From the NCBI RefSeq assembly GCF_000016645.1, contig NC_009441.1, positions 3,968,001 through 4,032,000 of the forward strand: a stretch of DNA of 64,000 bases, in the 5' to 3' direction. A program made the translations under genes and the position numbers. Shown piece by piece: positions 51,518-59,966 of the stretch. A model generated the notes under the pieces. The model did not search any database. It had not been told where the DNA came from and saw only the letters and a list, made by a program, of their open reading frames with translations. Position 1 is the first letter of the stretch; each line of letters begins with the position of its first letter. The stretch comes from Flavobacterium johnsoniae UW101. GTDB lineage: Bacteria; Bacteroidota; Bacteroidia; Flavobacteriales; Flavobacteriaceae.

Positions 51518-54500
51518 ATGACTAATAAAAATTACGATTTCCTTGCAAAAGGAGGCGAAATGGGTGCGTTAACTCGTGCCAAAGACTGGAGTAATACTTC
51601 TGTTGGTGCCATAGAAACCTGGCCGCAGAGTCTTTGTACTACTTTAGGAATTCTGTTAAACTCAAAGTTCCCGATGTTTTTATTTTGGGGACCAGAACAT
51701 ATTTGCTTTTATAATGATGCTTACCGCCCAAGTCTGGGCAACGATGGGAAACATCCGCATATACTGGGACAAAAAGGCGCCGAATACTGGCCTGAAATAT
51801 GGCATTTTATAGGTCCGCTGATTAATCAGGTTTTAACCGAAGGCGAAGCTACCTGGCATGAAGATCTGTATCTGCCTATTTACAGAAACGGAAAAATGGA
51901 AGATGTTTACTGGACTTTTAGTTATAGTCCCGTAAAAAGTGAAGGTGGAAATATTGCCGGAGTTCTCGTGATTTGCAACGAAACTACCGATAAAGTAAAC
52001 ATTCGCAAAAACCTTGAAGAAAGCAATAAACGCTACAGAGAAAATCTTATGCAGGCGCCAAATGCGATGTGTATTTTTAAAGGAAGCAGTTTTATTGTAG
52101 AAATAGCAAACGAACCCATGCTCGAAATATGGGAACGAGAAGAACATGAAGTCCTAAACAAACCTATTTTTAAATCGCTTCCTGAAGCTGCAGGCCGAGG
52201 TTTAGAAGATATTCTAATGCAGGTTTACCTTACAGGAGAAAGATTTACAGCCAATGAACTTCCGGTAAAACTAACCCGAAACGGCAAAGTTGTCGATACT
52301 TTTATCAATGTCGTTTATGAAGCGCTGAAAGAACCCGACGGCACTATTTATGGAATTGTAGCCAGCGCAAACGACGTTACGCTGCAAGTAATGGCACGAA
52401 ATACGATTGAAGAAAGCGAAAAACGTTTTAAGAACATCGTAAAACAGGTGCCGCTTGGAATTGCCATTCTAAAAGGAGCTGATCTGGTAGTGGAAATGGT
52501 TAATGAAACATACTTGCAAATAGTTGATAAGACCGAAGAACAAACGCTTCATAAATCAATTTTTGACTCTGTGCCCGAAGCTCAGGAAACGGTTCATCCC
52601 CTGCTCTCTCAGGTTTACGAAGACGGAATCCCGTATTTTACAAATGAGTTATTGGTTACTTTAAACCGTTATGGAAAGCAGGAAGACTGTTATTTCAATC
52701 TGGTTTTTCATCCTTTGCGAGAAGAAAACAACGAAGTGACCGGCGTAATTGTAGTGGGTTACGAAGTGACTGATTCTGTTAAGGCAAAGTATTTTTTGAG
52801 TGAAAGCGAAAAAGCATTCCGAAATCTGGTTATGCAGTCGCCAATTGCCATGACTATTTTTAAAGGCCACGATTATATCATCGAACTTGCCAATACGGCA
52901 ATGCTTGATGAGATTTGGCAGAAGAAGCCCAGCGAAGTTATTGGCAAACCCGCTCTGGAGGTGTTTCCGGAGCTATTAAATCAAAAGTTTCCCGAATTAC
53001 TAGATGAAGTACTATACGAAGGTAAAACAATTCGGGAAAGCGAAGCTATTGCATACGTGAATATAAAGGGTAAATTAAAAAAGTATTATCTCGATTATCA
53101 ATATACCCCTCTTTTTGAAAAAAACGGCGAAATATCGTCGATTATGATTACTGTAAATGATGTTACAGAAAAAGTCGAAGCCCGAAAAAAAGTTGAAGAT
53201 GCCGAGGAAAGGGCCCGATTAGCATCAGAAATTGCCGAAATTGTAACATGGGATTTAAATGTTAATACCCAGCAATTAATTTATTCTGATAACCTGCCGG
53301 AGCTTTTTGGTTTAAAAAAGAATATAAAAATTTCACGTCAGCAGATTCTCGACCGATTTTATATTGCAGATCTGCCTATATTAGAAAAAGCCTATCAAAA
53401 GGCTTTAAAAACTAATATTTACAAATATGAAGCCCGCGTTCTTAAACCAGACAATACCACCTGCTGGATACGCGTACATGGTAAAATATTTTTTGATGAA
53501 TTACAAAATCCTGTCAAAATGCTGGGAACTGTTATGGACGTAACAGACGAAAAAAACAGACATGAGATTTTAATGAAAAGTGAGGAAAAATTCAGGGTTC
53601 TTGCAGATTCAATGCCTCAGTTTGTATGGACAAGCGACGCTATGGGAAATATAGATTATTTCAATCAGTCGCTGTATGATTTTACGGGAATTTCTAAAGA
53701 AGATGTAGAAAAAAACGGCTGGCTTCAGTTTATTCATCCTGAAGACCGCGAGGGAAATGTAAACCGATGGATGGAATCTGTAAAAACTGGAGAAGAGTAT
53801 TTATTCGAAAACCGATTCCGCCGTCATGATGGCGAATACCGATGGCAATTGAGCCGTGCCATTCCACAAAGAAATGCTGAAGGAAAGATTCAAATGTGGG
53901 TAGGTACAAGTACTGATATTCAGAACCAAAGAGATTTTACAGATATGCTCGCTAAACAAGTTCATGATCGTACTCAGGAACTGGAACTTAAGAACAGGGA
54001 TTTGATAAATATGAATATTGAACTTCAGTCTTTTGCTTATATTTCGAGTCATGATTTACAGGAACCGCTTCGAAAAATCCAGACTTTTGCAAGCCGTCTG
54101 GCTGAGCTAGACGACCAGAATATTTCGGCGAAAGCCAAAACTTATTTAGAGCGCATTGAAGTTTCGGCAAAGAGAATGCAGACGCTTATTCAGGATCTTC
54201 TCACTTATTCCAGAACCAATTCTGCCGAAAGGATTTTTGTAAAAACGAATCTGGACGAAATTGTAGAAGAAGTCTTAATGGATTTTTCTGAACGCATTGA
54301 AGAAAAGAAAGCTGTTATTGATCTTCATCCGCTTGGAGAAGGAACTGTTATGCCGTTTCAGCTTAGGCAATTACTGCATAATTTGATAGGAAATGCATTG
54401 AAATTTTCGCGCAAGGGAATACCGCCTCAAATACAGATTAAAGCAAGACGTGTTGTGGGTCACAAACTGGATTTTAAAGTGGATTATCCCAACAATATTT

Positions 54501-54724
54501 ACTTTTGTTTGAGGATTTCAGACAACGGAATTGGCTTTGACGACGAATACAAAGAGCGTATTTTTGAGGTTTTTCAAAGATTAAATACTGAAAGTGAGTT
54601 CTCTGGAACCGGAATTGGACTGGCAATTGTAAAAAAGATTGTCGAAAACCACAAAGGAGTTATAAAAGCACGCAGTGAAAAAGGCCAGGGAGCAACCTTT
54701 AAGATCTTTCTGCCGGAACTATAA
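51518..54724 (+). CDS. Soluble six-PAS sensor histidine kinase
   Basis: 1068 residues, no TM segment. Six PAS domains in a row at roughly 25-165, 175-300, 305-425, 435-560, 565-690 and 695-815. PAS 2, 3 and 4 begin with near-identical phrases (MQAPNAMCIFKGSSFIVEIA, VKQVPLGIAILKGADLVVEM, MQSPIAMTIFKGHDYIIELA), so they are internal duplications. PAS 5-6 are of the PAS_3 type (FRHDGEYRWQLSRA-like RRHDGEYRWQLSRAIP). HisKA follows with His845 (SSHDLQEPLRKIQTFA), then HATPase (NLIGNALKFSRKG, ISDNGIGFDDEYK, GTGIGLAIVKKI). The convergent receiver gene at 54784 is its likely partner. Confidence 0.93.
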   Translation: MTNKNYDFLAKGGEMGALTRAKDWSNTSVGAIETWPQSLCTTLGILLNSKFPMFLFWGPEHICFYNDAYRPSLGNDGKHPHILGQKGAEYWPEIWHFIGPLINQVLTEGEATWHEDLYLPIYRNGKMEDVYWTFSYSPVKSEGGNIAGVLVICNETTDKVNIRKNLEESNKRYRENLMQAPNAMCIFKGSSFIVEIANEPMLEIWEREEHEVLNKPIFKSLPEAAGRGLEDILMQVYLTGERFTANELPVKLTRNGKVVDTFINVVYEALKEPDGTIYGIVASANDVTLQVMARNTIEESEKRFKNIVKQVPLGIAILKGADLVVEMVNETYLQIVDKTEEQTLHKSIFDSVPEAQETVHPLLSQVYEDGIPYFTNELLVTLNRYGKQEDCYFNLVFHPLREENNEVTGVIVVGYEVTDSVKAKYFLSESEKAFRNLVMQSPIAMTIFKGHDYIIELANTAMLDEIWQKKPSEVIGKPALEVFPELLNQKFPELLDEVLYEGKTIRESEAIAYVNIKGKLKKYYLDYQYTPLFEKNGEISSIMITVNDVTEKVEARKKVEDAEERARLASEIAEIVTWDLNVNTQQLIYSDNLPELFGLKKNIKISRQQILDRFYIADLPILEKAYQKALKTNIYKYEARVLKPDNTTCWIRVHGKIFFDELQNPVKMLGTVMDVTDEKNRHEILMKSEEKFRVLADSMPQFVWTSDAMGNIDYFNQSLYDFTGISKEDVEKNGWLQFIHPEDREGNVNRWMESVKTGEEYLFENRFRRHDGEYRWQLSRAIPQRNAEGKIQMWVGTSTDIQNQRDFTDMLAKQVHDRTQELELKNRDLINMNIELQSFAYISSHDLQEPLRKIQTFASRLAELDDQNISAKAKTYLERIEVSAKRMQTLIQDLLTYSRTNSAERIFVKTNLDEIVEEVLMDFSERIEEKKAVIDLHPLGEGTVMPFQLRQLLHNLIGNALKFSRKGIPPQIQIKARRVVGHKLDFKVDYPNNIYFCLRISDNGIGFDDEYKERIFEVFQRLNTESEFSGTGIGLAIVKKIVENHKGVIKARSEKGQGATFKIFLPEL

Positions 54725-54726
54725 AA

Positions 54727-54764
54727 AAACACCAAACTCATTTTAGTAAATAAGTTTGGTGTTT
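54727..54764. terminator. Bidirectional terminator between kinase and response regulator
   Basis: AAACACCAAACT (54727-54738) and AGTTTGGTGTTT (54753-54764) are perfect 12-bp arms between two convergent genes, flanked by A on the left and TTT on the right. Confidence 0.85.
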
Positions 54765-54783
54765 CTTCTACATCAAAATGTAA

Positions 54784-55212
54784 CTACGATTTATATACAA
54801 AATTCTTGCTGTCCGGAACAAATTCTTTCCAGTTGATGTTGAGAGAATGTTCTATTGATTTTACAATGTCTTTCATCAAAACGGGCTTTGTAATAAAATA
54901 ATTCGCTCCTAATTTGAGGCATTTATCAATGATTCCGGGCTCATTTGATGTCGAAAAAATAATAACCGGAATATCGCTTTTATCAGATCCTTTGAGCTCG
55001 TTTAAAACATCAAAACCATTTTTTCCGGGCATATTTAAATCTAAAAAGATAACACTTGGCACAGGAGGCGGATGATAAATGGCATCTAAAAGCTTTTCCC
55101 CGCCTGAGTAAGTCTTAAGGTTAATATCTTTGGATAATGACTCTACAGCATCTGTAAAGATGTTTAAATCATCTTCATCATCATCAGTATAAAAAATTGT
55201 AAAGTTTTTCAT
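54784..55212 (-). CDS. Single-domain response regulator
   Basis: 142 residues from the ATG at 55212 (MKNFTIFYTDDDEDDLNIFT). An in-frame ATG at 55290 would add 26 hydrophobic residues with no family match and is rejected. Receiver features: DDD in the first loop, phospho-acceptor Asp in FLDLNMPGKNGFD, FSTSNEP switch and Lys in FITKPVLMKDI. This Rcp1-like single receiver is the kind usually paired with PAS or phytochrome-type kinases, matching the kinase on the other side of the shared terminator. Confidence 0.92.
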   Translation of the reverse strand: MKNFTIFYTDDDEDDLNIFTDAVESLSKDINLKTYSGGEKLLDAIYHPPPVPSVIFLDLNMPGKNGFDVLNELKGSDKSDIPVIIFSTSNEPGIIDKCLKLGANYFITKPVLMKDIVKSIEHSLNINWKEFVPDSKNFVYKS

Positions 55213-55423
55213 ATATATTGGGGATAGGTCTATTTCTCCAAAGATAGGGTAAATTATACAAAAATCAATAATTTGTATAAAAATTCTCATAAAAACACCT
55301 TGTTGAAATATGATAATTTTAAAATATAATTCTATAATTGAGTCGGTTATAAAAATCTCAACTTTGTTTTATGTGTTTCCATAAACACAATTAAAATTAT
55401 AAAAACTTTAAAACAATAAAGCC

Positions 55424-55924
55424 ATGGGAGATCATAAAGACCTTACTGAAGAATTTGCTGTCAATAAAATCAAAGATTTGGCAGAAAACATAAAAACCTG
55501 CATGTTTTGTACTTACAACAGCGACAGACTGCAATCAAGACCAATGTCGGTTCAAAAAATTGATGATTTAGGACGTCTTTGGTTTTTATCTGATCGCAAC
55601 AGCAGCCAGAATGCAGAGATTACTTTAAATCCGCAGGTTGAGATATTTTTTTCTGAACCACACGATAAATTCCTTACACTGCACGGAACCGCAACGATTT
55701 CGTACGACAGAGAAACCATCAAAGAATTATACGATCCTATTGTAAAAGTCTGGATGCCAGGCGGAGAAGACGATCCAAATTTAAGTGTTATCACAGTTAC
55801 ACCCGAAGACGGTTATTACTGGAACAACAAACACGGTAAAATGGTTGCCATAGCAAAAATGGCCACTGCCCTTGTAACTGGTAAAACAATGGATGACGGG
55901 ATTGAAGGAACTTTGAAACTGTAG
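55424..55924 (+). CDS. Pyridoxamine-5'-phosphate-oxidase-like general stress protein (GSP26 type)
   Basis: A 166-residue FMN-binding split-barrel protein. The pattern KTCMFCTYNSDRLQSRPMSV, LWFLSDRNSSQNAEI and VEIFFSEPHDKFLTLHGTA matches general stress protein 26, which binds FMN or FAD. WMPGGEDDPNLSVITVTPED is the conserved C-terminal segment of that group. Cytoplasmic and monocistronic, with a palindromic repeat 13 bp downstream. Role: stress-induced flavin-dependent reduction of unknown substrate. Confidence 0.9.
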   Translation: MGDHKDLTEEFAVNKIKDLAENIKTCMFCTYNSDRLQSRPMSVQKIDDLGRLWFLSDRNSSQNAEITLNPQVEIFFSEPHDKFLTLHGTATISYDRETIKELYDPIVKVWMPGGEDDPNLSVITVTPEDGYYWNNKHGKMVAIAKMATALVTGKTMDDGIEGTLKL

Positions 55925-55936
55925 TTTTTTTTATTC

Positions 55937-56032
55937 TTTAACCGCAAAGAGCACAAAGGTTTACATAAAAGGTCACAAAGAGAATTAATCTTTGCGAACC
56001 TTACGTAAACCTTTGCGCTCTTTGCGGTTAAA
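55937..56032. repeat. 96-bp palindromic repeat, TTTAACCGCAAAG family
   Basis: Exact 16-bp ends TTTAACCGCAAAGAGC (55937-55952) and 56017-56032, continuing with mismatches into ACAAAGGTTTAC / GTAAACCTTTGCG. It is the most regular copy of the family and a useful reference for the copies inside genes at 34063 and 35385. Confidence 0.88.
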
Positions 56033-56057
56033 AAACTTTGCCGCTAAATATCTATCT

Positions 56058-56768
56058 TCAAATTAAATTTTTCAATTCTAAAGCATTTAAAATCCCTGCT
56101 TCACTTGCAGTATTATTAAAATATATAAATCCTGATTTTAAATGAGTTTCATCTCTTATATGAAGTAATTCTTGAAGTGGATAGCTGGAGTAAAACATTT
56201 TTGGAGTTCCGTGTAAACGAATATAAACCAGCGGAAAATTTTTAAAAATTGTCTGTGGTAACTGCGGGTGGCTTACACTGCAAAACGTAATATTATTTTC
56301 TAAAAAAGCATCCCAAACGGTGTCATTCCACCAGGATTCATGTCGAAATTCGATTACATTTTGAAATTTTAAATCTAAATTTTTAATAATATGATGTAAT
56401 CTTTCCAAAGTAAAATAATAGCTTGGCGGAAACTGAAATAATACACAAGCGAGCTTTTCTTTTAAACCCATTTTACAGACATTATAAAATTCTGAAATCA
56501 GATTTTCACAGTCTGAAAATTGTTTAATATGTGTGATTTCTTTGGGCGCTTTTACCGAAAAAAGGAACTCTTCCGGCGATTTATTATACCAGTTTGTAAA
56601 AACTTTAAGCGTTGGAAACCTATAAAAGCTTCCATTGAACTCATACGTGTTAAAGTGCTGGTAATAAAACTCAAACATACCACTAGCTGTCATATTGTCA
56701 GGGTAGAAAATTCCCTTCCAATACCGATTATTATAGCTTGAACATCCTATTAATATTTTATTTTTCAT
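56058..56768 (-). CDS. DUF72 family protein
   Basis: A 236-residue TIM-barrel-like DUF72 protein (YecE family). Signatures: ILIGCSSYNNRYWKGIFYP, FEFYYQHFNTYEFNGSFYRF, EFLFSVKAPKEITHIKQF, VLFQFPPSYYFTLERLHHII and VIEFRHESWWND. No experimental function is established. It overlaps the upstream DNA glycosylase gene by 4 bp (ATGA), so the two are translationally coupled, hinting at a DNA- or nucleotide-repair link. Confidence 0.9.
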   Translation of the reverse strand: MKNKILIGCSSYNNRYWKGIFYPDNMTASGMFEFYYQHFNTYEFNGSFYRFPTLKVFTNWYNKSPEEFLFSVKAPKEITHIKQFSDCENLISEFYNVCKMGLKEKLACVLFQFPPSYYFTLERLHHIIKNLDLKFQNVIEFRHESWWNDTVWDAFLENNITFCSVSHPQLPQTIFKNFPLVYIRLHGTPKMFYSSYPLQELLHIRDETHLKSGFIYFNNTASEAGILNALELKNLI

Positions 56769-57496
56769 GAGTGAAGTTGTTGGCAGTTGGTACAGAAAAA
56801 ACTACGGCGTTTTTTCTTCCCTGTCGGTTTTTTTATCATCGGTAAACTGCATCTTTTACATTCTTTTTGAGAATATGCAAGCCAGTGTTTTTTGAGTTCA
56901 AATTTCTTTTTCCAATACAAAAATTCAAAACTGTAAATCGAACATTCGGCTATAAGTTCGTCGATCTTCTCTGGCGGTATTTTTCCAACCAAAGATTCCG
57001 GGTGAACAAAACATCGGTATAAAACTTCGTTTTTAATAATATTCCCTACTCCCGAAAATATATTTTGATCTAAAATCGCATCGCATATTTTTTCATTTGG
57101 AATTTTATCAAGGCTTATTTTCGCTTTTTTGGGATTCCAGTTTTCATTTAAAACATCTTCGCTCCAATCGTAATATTGATCTACAGCACCTTCTAAAACT
57201 TTTATGGAACAGGTATAAAAGTTGATTTCTCCGTTAGAAAATCCCAAATGCAGCCTTGGTGCAGTTTCTTTTTTTTCGTTGATTCTGTACGTTCCAAACA
57301 TCATTAAATGAATTCTTATTGTAAAATCATCGAAACAAATTAAAAAATGCTTTCCCCAGGTTTTAAAAGATAAGATCGTTTTATCTTGTAAACGTTCCAG
57401 ATCAATACTGGCGTTTCCAGAAACTTCAATTATCCTTTTACCTGCAAACTGCTGTACTTCTTCTTTTAAAATCAATATAGACGGACCTTCGGGCAT
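56765..57496 (-). CDS. Fpg/Nei-family DNA glycosylase (endonuclease VIII-like)
   Basis: 243 residues. It starts MPEGPS: after Met removal Pro2 is the Schiff-base nucleophile and Glu3 the catalytic acid. Lys49 (TWGKHFLI) matches the conserved beta-hairpin Lys. The helix-two-turn-helix is DQNIFSGVGNIIKNEVLYRC, and the C-terminal zinc finger uses Cys213, Cys216, Cys235 and Cys238 with the DNA-binding Arg in KKRRSFFCTNC. The EGPS start favours the Nei group, which removes oxidised pyrimidines. It is shorter than E. coli Nei (263) but complete. Coupled to the DUF72 gene. Confidence 0.92.
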   Translation of the reverse strand: MPEGPSILILKEEVQQFAGKRIIEVSGNASIDLERLQDKTILSFKTWGKHFLICFDDFTIRIHLMMFGTYRINEKKETAPRLHLGFSNGEINFYTCSIKVLEGAVDQYYDWSEDVLNENWNPKKAKISLDKIPNEKICDAILDQNIFSGVGNIIKNEVLYRCFVHPESLVGKIPPEKIDELIAECSIYSFEFLYWKKKFELKKHWLAYSQKECKRCSLPMIKKPTGKKKRRSFFCTNCQQLHS

Positions 57497-57524
57497 AACT
57501 TTCGTTTTAAATTTTTAATGAAAA

Positions 57525-57553
57525 AAAAGTGCAGTCTTTTAAACTGCACTTTT
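57525..57553 (-). terminator. Terminator of the DUF892 gene
   Basis: AAAAGTGCAGT / ACTGCACTTTT arms of 11 bases with a 7-base loop; on the minus strand followed by a run of eight T. It lies between the DUF892 stop and the glycosylase start. Confidence 0.9.
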
Positions 57554-57571
57554 GATGTGGTAAGAAGGTTG

Positions 57572-58168
57572 TTATTCTTCCATTTCTACTTCTGCAGCTT
57601 CAAGATTTACAGCGTTTACAGCAACTTCTGTCAATAATTTATCGGCTCCTTTTTCTTCATCCAGTGTTTGTTCCAGTAAAGTAACAGCTTCAGTATAACC
57701 AAGTGTTTCAGCAAACTGTCTTAAAGTTCCATACGTTGCGATTTCGTAGTGTTCTATTTTTTGGCTTGCCGCAATAATTCCGGCATCACGAACTACTCCT
57801 ATTTCTGTTTCTTCCAGAATTCCTTTTCCTTCTTCGATTAAACCTTCCATTGCATCGCATTTTTTAGCCGTTGCTTTTTTTCCAATTAAATCAAAAACTT
57901 TTTCTAAACGAGTTATTTGTTCCTCAGTTTCGGTTAAGTGATTATTGATTGCATCGATCAATTCTGGCGATGTTGCATTTTTTGCCATTGCCGGTAATGC
58001 TTTTGTGAGCGCTTTCTCTGCCCAGTAAATATCTTTTAGCCCGTCTTCAAATAATTCTGACAAGCCCGCGGCTGCGTTAGATTTTGGTTTTGTAACCCCT
58101 TTTTTTACAGTTTCCTTTGTCGTTGTATTTTTTGACTTGGTTTCCTTCTTGTTTTGTGTAGTTTTCAT
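57572..58168 (-). CDS. Ferritin-like DUF892 (YciE/YciF) stress protein
   Basis: 198 residues. A Lys/Thr-rich disordered N-tail (about 1-33) precedes the four-helix ferritin-like domain: SELFEDGLKDIYWAEKALTK, HLTETEEQITRLEKVFDLIG, KKCDAMEGLIEEGKGILEE, IAASQKIEHYEIATYGTLRQ. Metal-ligand Glu/His residues of a diiron site are present (EKAL, ETEEQ, EHYE). YciF homologues are induced by osmotic and desiccation stress. It is surrounded by other stress proteins and has its own terminator. Confidence 0.92.
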   Translation of the reverse strand: MKTTQNKKETKSKNTTTKETVKKGVTKPKSNAAAGLSELFEDGLKDIYWAEKALTKALPAMAKNATSPELIDAINNHLTETEEQITRLEKVFDLIGKKATAKKCDAMEGLIEEGKGILEETEIGVVRDAGIIAASQKIEHYEIATYGTLRQFAETLGYTEAVTLLEQTLDEEKGADKLLTEVAVNAVNLEAAEVEMEE

Positions 58169-58318
58169 GGTATAATTTTTTAATAATTAATATTGTAAAA
58201 TTAGTGCCGTTATTATCTGCAGGGTTATACTATTTACAAATTAAATTTCATTCTAAACATCTGTTAATTATACAATTACATCAGACAATTCTATAAGAAA
58301 ATCTTTAACATTCAGAAT

Positions 58319-58326
58319 TAGATTTG
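58319..58326 (+). promoter_or_regulatory. -7 box of the hyperacidic protein gene
   Basis: TAGATTTG matches TAnnTTTG, 29 bases before the ATG at 58355; no clear -33 TTG. Confidence 0.4.
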
Positions 58327-58354
58327 TATCTATAACTATTTAAAATAAAACATC

Positions 58355-58912
58355 ATGAATACTACAGATAAAACAAACAGCACTTTTCCCAGAGATCCGG
58401 GAAGTCCAAATACCGAAGAAAGAAATACGGTAATGAATGAGGAACTTTACGATTTAAATACTCGCGAAACTCAAAACAATCCCGCAGAAGATGCAGAGCG
58501 TGGTTTTACGGTACGAAATGGGCACAACCCTAACAAACCTAATCCCGATGAGAGATCGGAGCTCTACGACGACGATTTGGATGATTTAGATGATGACTTC
58601 CATAAAGACAGAGATCTTGAAGATAATAATGATACTATCTATGAAGTTGTTTTAGAAGATGAAAATGACCTTGATGAAGAAGATGAAGATGAAGATGAAG
58701 AAGAATACATCGAAGAAGATCTTGATGAAGAAGTAGAAAATGACGAATTTGATAATCCGGCTGATACTTTTGAAAACGATTTTAACGAAACTGAAGATGA
58801 TCTTGATGACATTGACGATGAAGAGGACGAAGAAGACGAAAACAATGATTATGTTGAAGATGATGTTCAGGAAGACGATGATTACACAGAAGAAGACAAA
58901 AGAAGATTGTAA
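58355..58912 (+). CDS. Hyperacidic, probably disordered protein
   Basis: 185 residues, no recognised domain. The first 65 residues are Asn/Pro/Thr-rich (PRDPGSPNTEERNTVMNEEL); from about residue 68 almost every residue is Asp or Glu (DDDLDDLDDDF, EEDEDEDEEEYIEEDLDEEV, DDIDDEEDEEDENNDYVEDD). GAT/GAA triplet runs in DNA at 58670-58720 suggest growth by slippage. No signal peptide. Such polyanionic chains can buffer cations or act as excluded-volume protectants; this is inference. Start supported by a -7 box 29 bases upstream. Confidence 0.8.
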   Translation: MNTTDKTNSTFPRDPGSPNTEERNTVMNEELYDLNTRETQNNPAEDAERGFTVRNGHNPNKPNPDERSELYDDDLDDLDDDFHKDRDLEDNNDTIYEVVLEDENDLDEEDEDEDEEEYIEEDLDEEVENDEFDNPADTFENDFNETEDDLDDIDDEEDEEDENNDYVEDDVQEDDDYTEEDKRRL

Positions 58913-58931
58913 TTTTTCAGGAAACTGAAAT

Positions 58932-58969
58932 AAAAAAGCCGTTAAGAATTGAAACTTAACGGCTTTTTT
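58932..58969. terminator. Bidirectional terminator
   Basis: AAAAAAGCCGTTAAG / CTTAACGGCTTTTTT, perfect 15-bp arms with an 8-base loop, between the convergent hyperacidic and DUF5661 genes. Confidence 0.95.
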
Positions 58970-58984
58970 ATGCGATTTAAAATC

Positions 58985-59632
58985 CTAATCGCCAATTTTT
59001 TCTAACACCGGAATATCATCCATTTTTTGTAAACGTTCCACTAAACCAATTCTGGCTTCACTTAATTCCTTTTCGGCTTTGCTCAATTCTTTGTACCACT
59101 CCTCTTTTCCGGTTTTTGAATTTTCTATTTTTCGCATGATCTCGTAAATCTCACCTTCGGCTTCCATTACTTTCAGGCGTTTGTAATAGGTCAAACTTTC
59201 CGTCATGTGTGCTAATGCAATCATTGCTGTTAAAAACGGATGGTTGTTGGTTACGTTTACGTCTTTTATTTTGCCGTGTTCGAGTTCTACTTTTAAAGCA
59301 AAAGCAAATTCTTCCATATTAAAATCGGCATATTTGCTTTGTGGATTCAAATAGGATTTTATGGCGTCAACATTATTCATCGTCGAAAGATCGATTTGTG
59401 TATGTTTGCTGTCGAGCAAATCTTTGTAAACCACATTTGCCACAGCTCTGGCTTCGGCAGTTGTAGGGTCGTTTTCAGGATTTTCGAAATCTCGTATCGA
59501 CCAGTCCCAATTTTCAGGATGAACAGGTTTGATGTATTTTTCGCAAAAATCTGTTACATCATTTTTCAAGCTTACCATTTCATCTTCTCTTTTGATATAA
59601 ACATCTTGGTAAGCACCGCTTTTAGTTCCCAT
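58985..59632 (-). CDS. DUF5661-containing protein
   Basis: A 215-residue soluble protein. FNMEEFAFALKVELEHGKIK and NNHPFLTAMIALAHMTESLT followed by YYKRLKVMEAE are the DUF5661 hallmark (ELEHG ... IALAHL..YY.RL). The first 90 residues (SLKNDVTDFCEKYIKPVHPE) and the charged C-terminal coiled coil (KEELYKELSKAEKELSEARI-like EEWYKELSKAEKELSEARIG) are specific to this homologue. The family is of unknown function and often lies near stress genes. It shares the terminator with the hyperacidic gene. Confidence 0.8.
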   Translation of the reverse strand: MGTKSGAYQDVYIKREDEMVSLKNDVTDFCEKYIKPVHPENWDWSIRDFENPENDPTTAEARAVANVVYKDLLDSKHTQIDLSTMNNVDAIKSYLNPQSKYADFNMEEFAFALKVELEHGKIKDVNVTNNHPFLTAMIALAHMTESLTYYKRLKVMEAEGEIYEIMRKIENSKTGKEEWYKELSKAEKELSEARIGLVERLQKMDDIPVLEKIGD

Positions 59633-59719
59633 AATTTTATATTTTAAAAGATAAACGACACATTTACCGAGATATATGTGCCGTTTTAATTTCGTTCTTA
59701 TTTTACTGAATTCTTTGTG

Positions 59720-59881
59720 TTACACACTTCTTCGTCCGCTTATTAGCGAGATAATAAATAACACTAAGAATATGAAAAATAAAATTTTTGCTATACTAGC
59801 GGCTCCGGCGGCAATACCACCAAAACCAAATATTCCTGCAATAATTGCCAGAATAATAAATATGACTGTCCAACGTAACAT
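59720..59881 (-). CDS. DUF1328 (YtjA-like) small membrane protein
   Basis: A 53-residue protein translated on the minus strand from ATG at 59881 to TAA at 59720: [20 protein letters not shown], then [20 protein letters not shown], ending SLISGRRSV. This is the DUF1328 pattern almost exactly (two short TM helices joined by [10 protein letters not shown]). Members are small stress-linked inner-membrane proteins of unknown role, in keeping with neighbouring genes. It is too short for a 60-codon ORF cutoff and is partly masked by an unrelated open frame on the other strand. Confidence 0.93.
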   Translation of the reverse strand: MLRWTVIFIILAIIAGIFGFGGIAAGAASIAKILFFIFLVLFIISLISGRRSV

Positions 59882-59966
59882 AATAATAGATTTTAGTTAA
59901 TAACGATTTTGTTTGTTACTCAAATTCATGCTTTTTAAGAAGATGCATTAACTCTATTTTTTCAAA

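Noticed and set aside
55213-55290. Longer N-terminus for the response regulator
   Set aside because: The extra 26 residues are hydrophobic without a family match, while Met at 55212 begins the receiver fold exactly.
58639-58845. Poly-serine minus-strand frame
   Set aside because: It is the mirror of the GAT/GAA-rich hyperacidic gene; serine runs arise from reverse-complemented acidic codons.
59676-59900. A 74-codon plus-strand frame
   Set aside because: It is the antisense of the DUF1328 gene at 59720-59881 on the minus strand, which has a clear family match; the plus-strand peptide has none.
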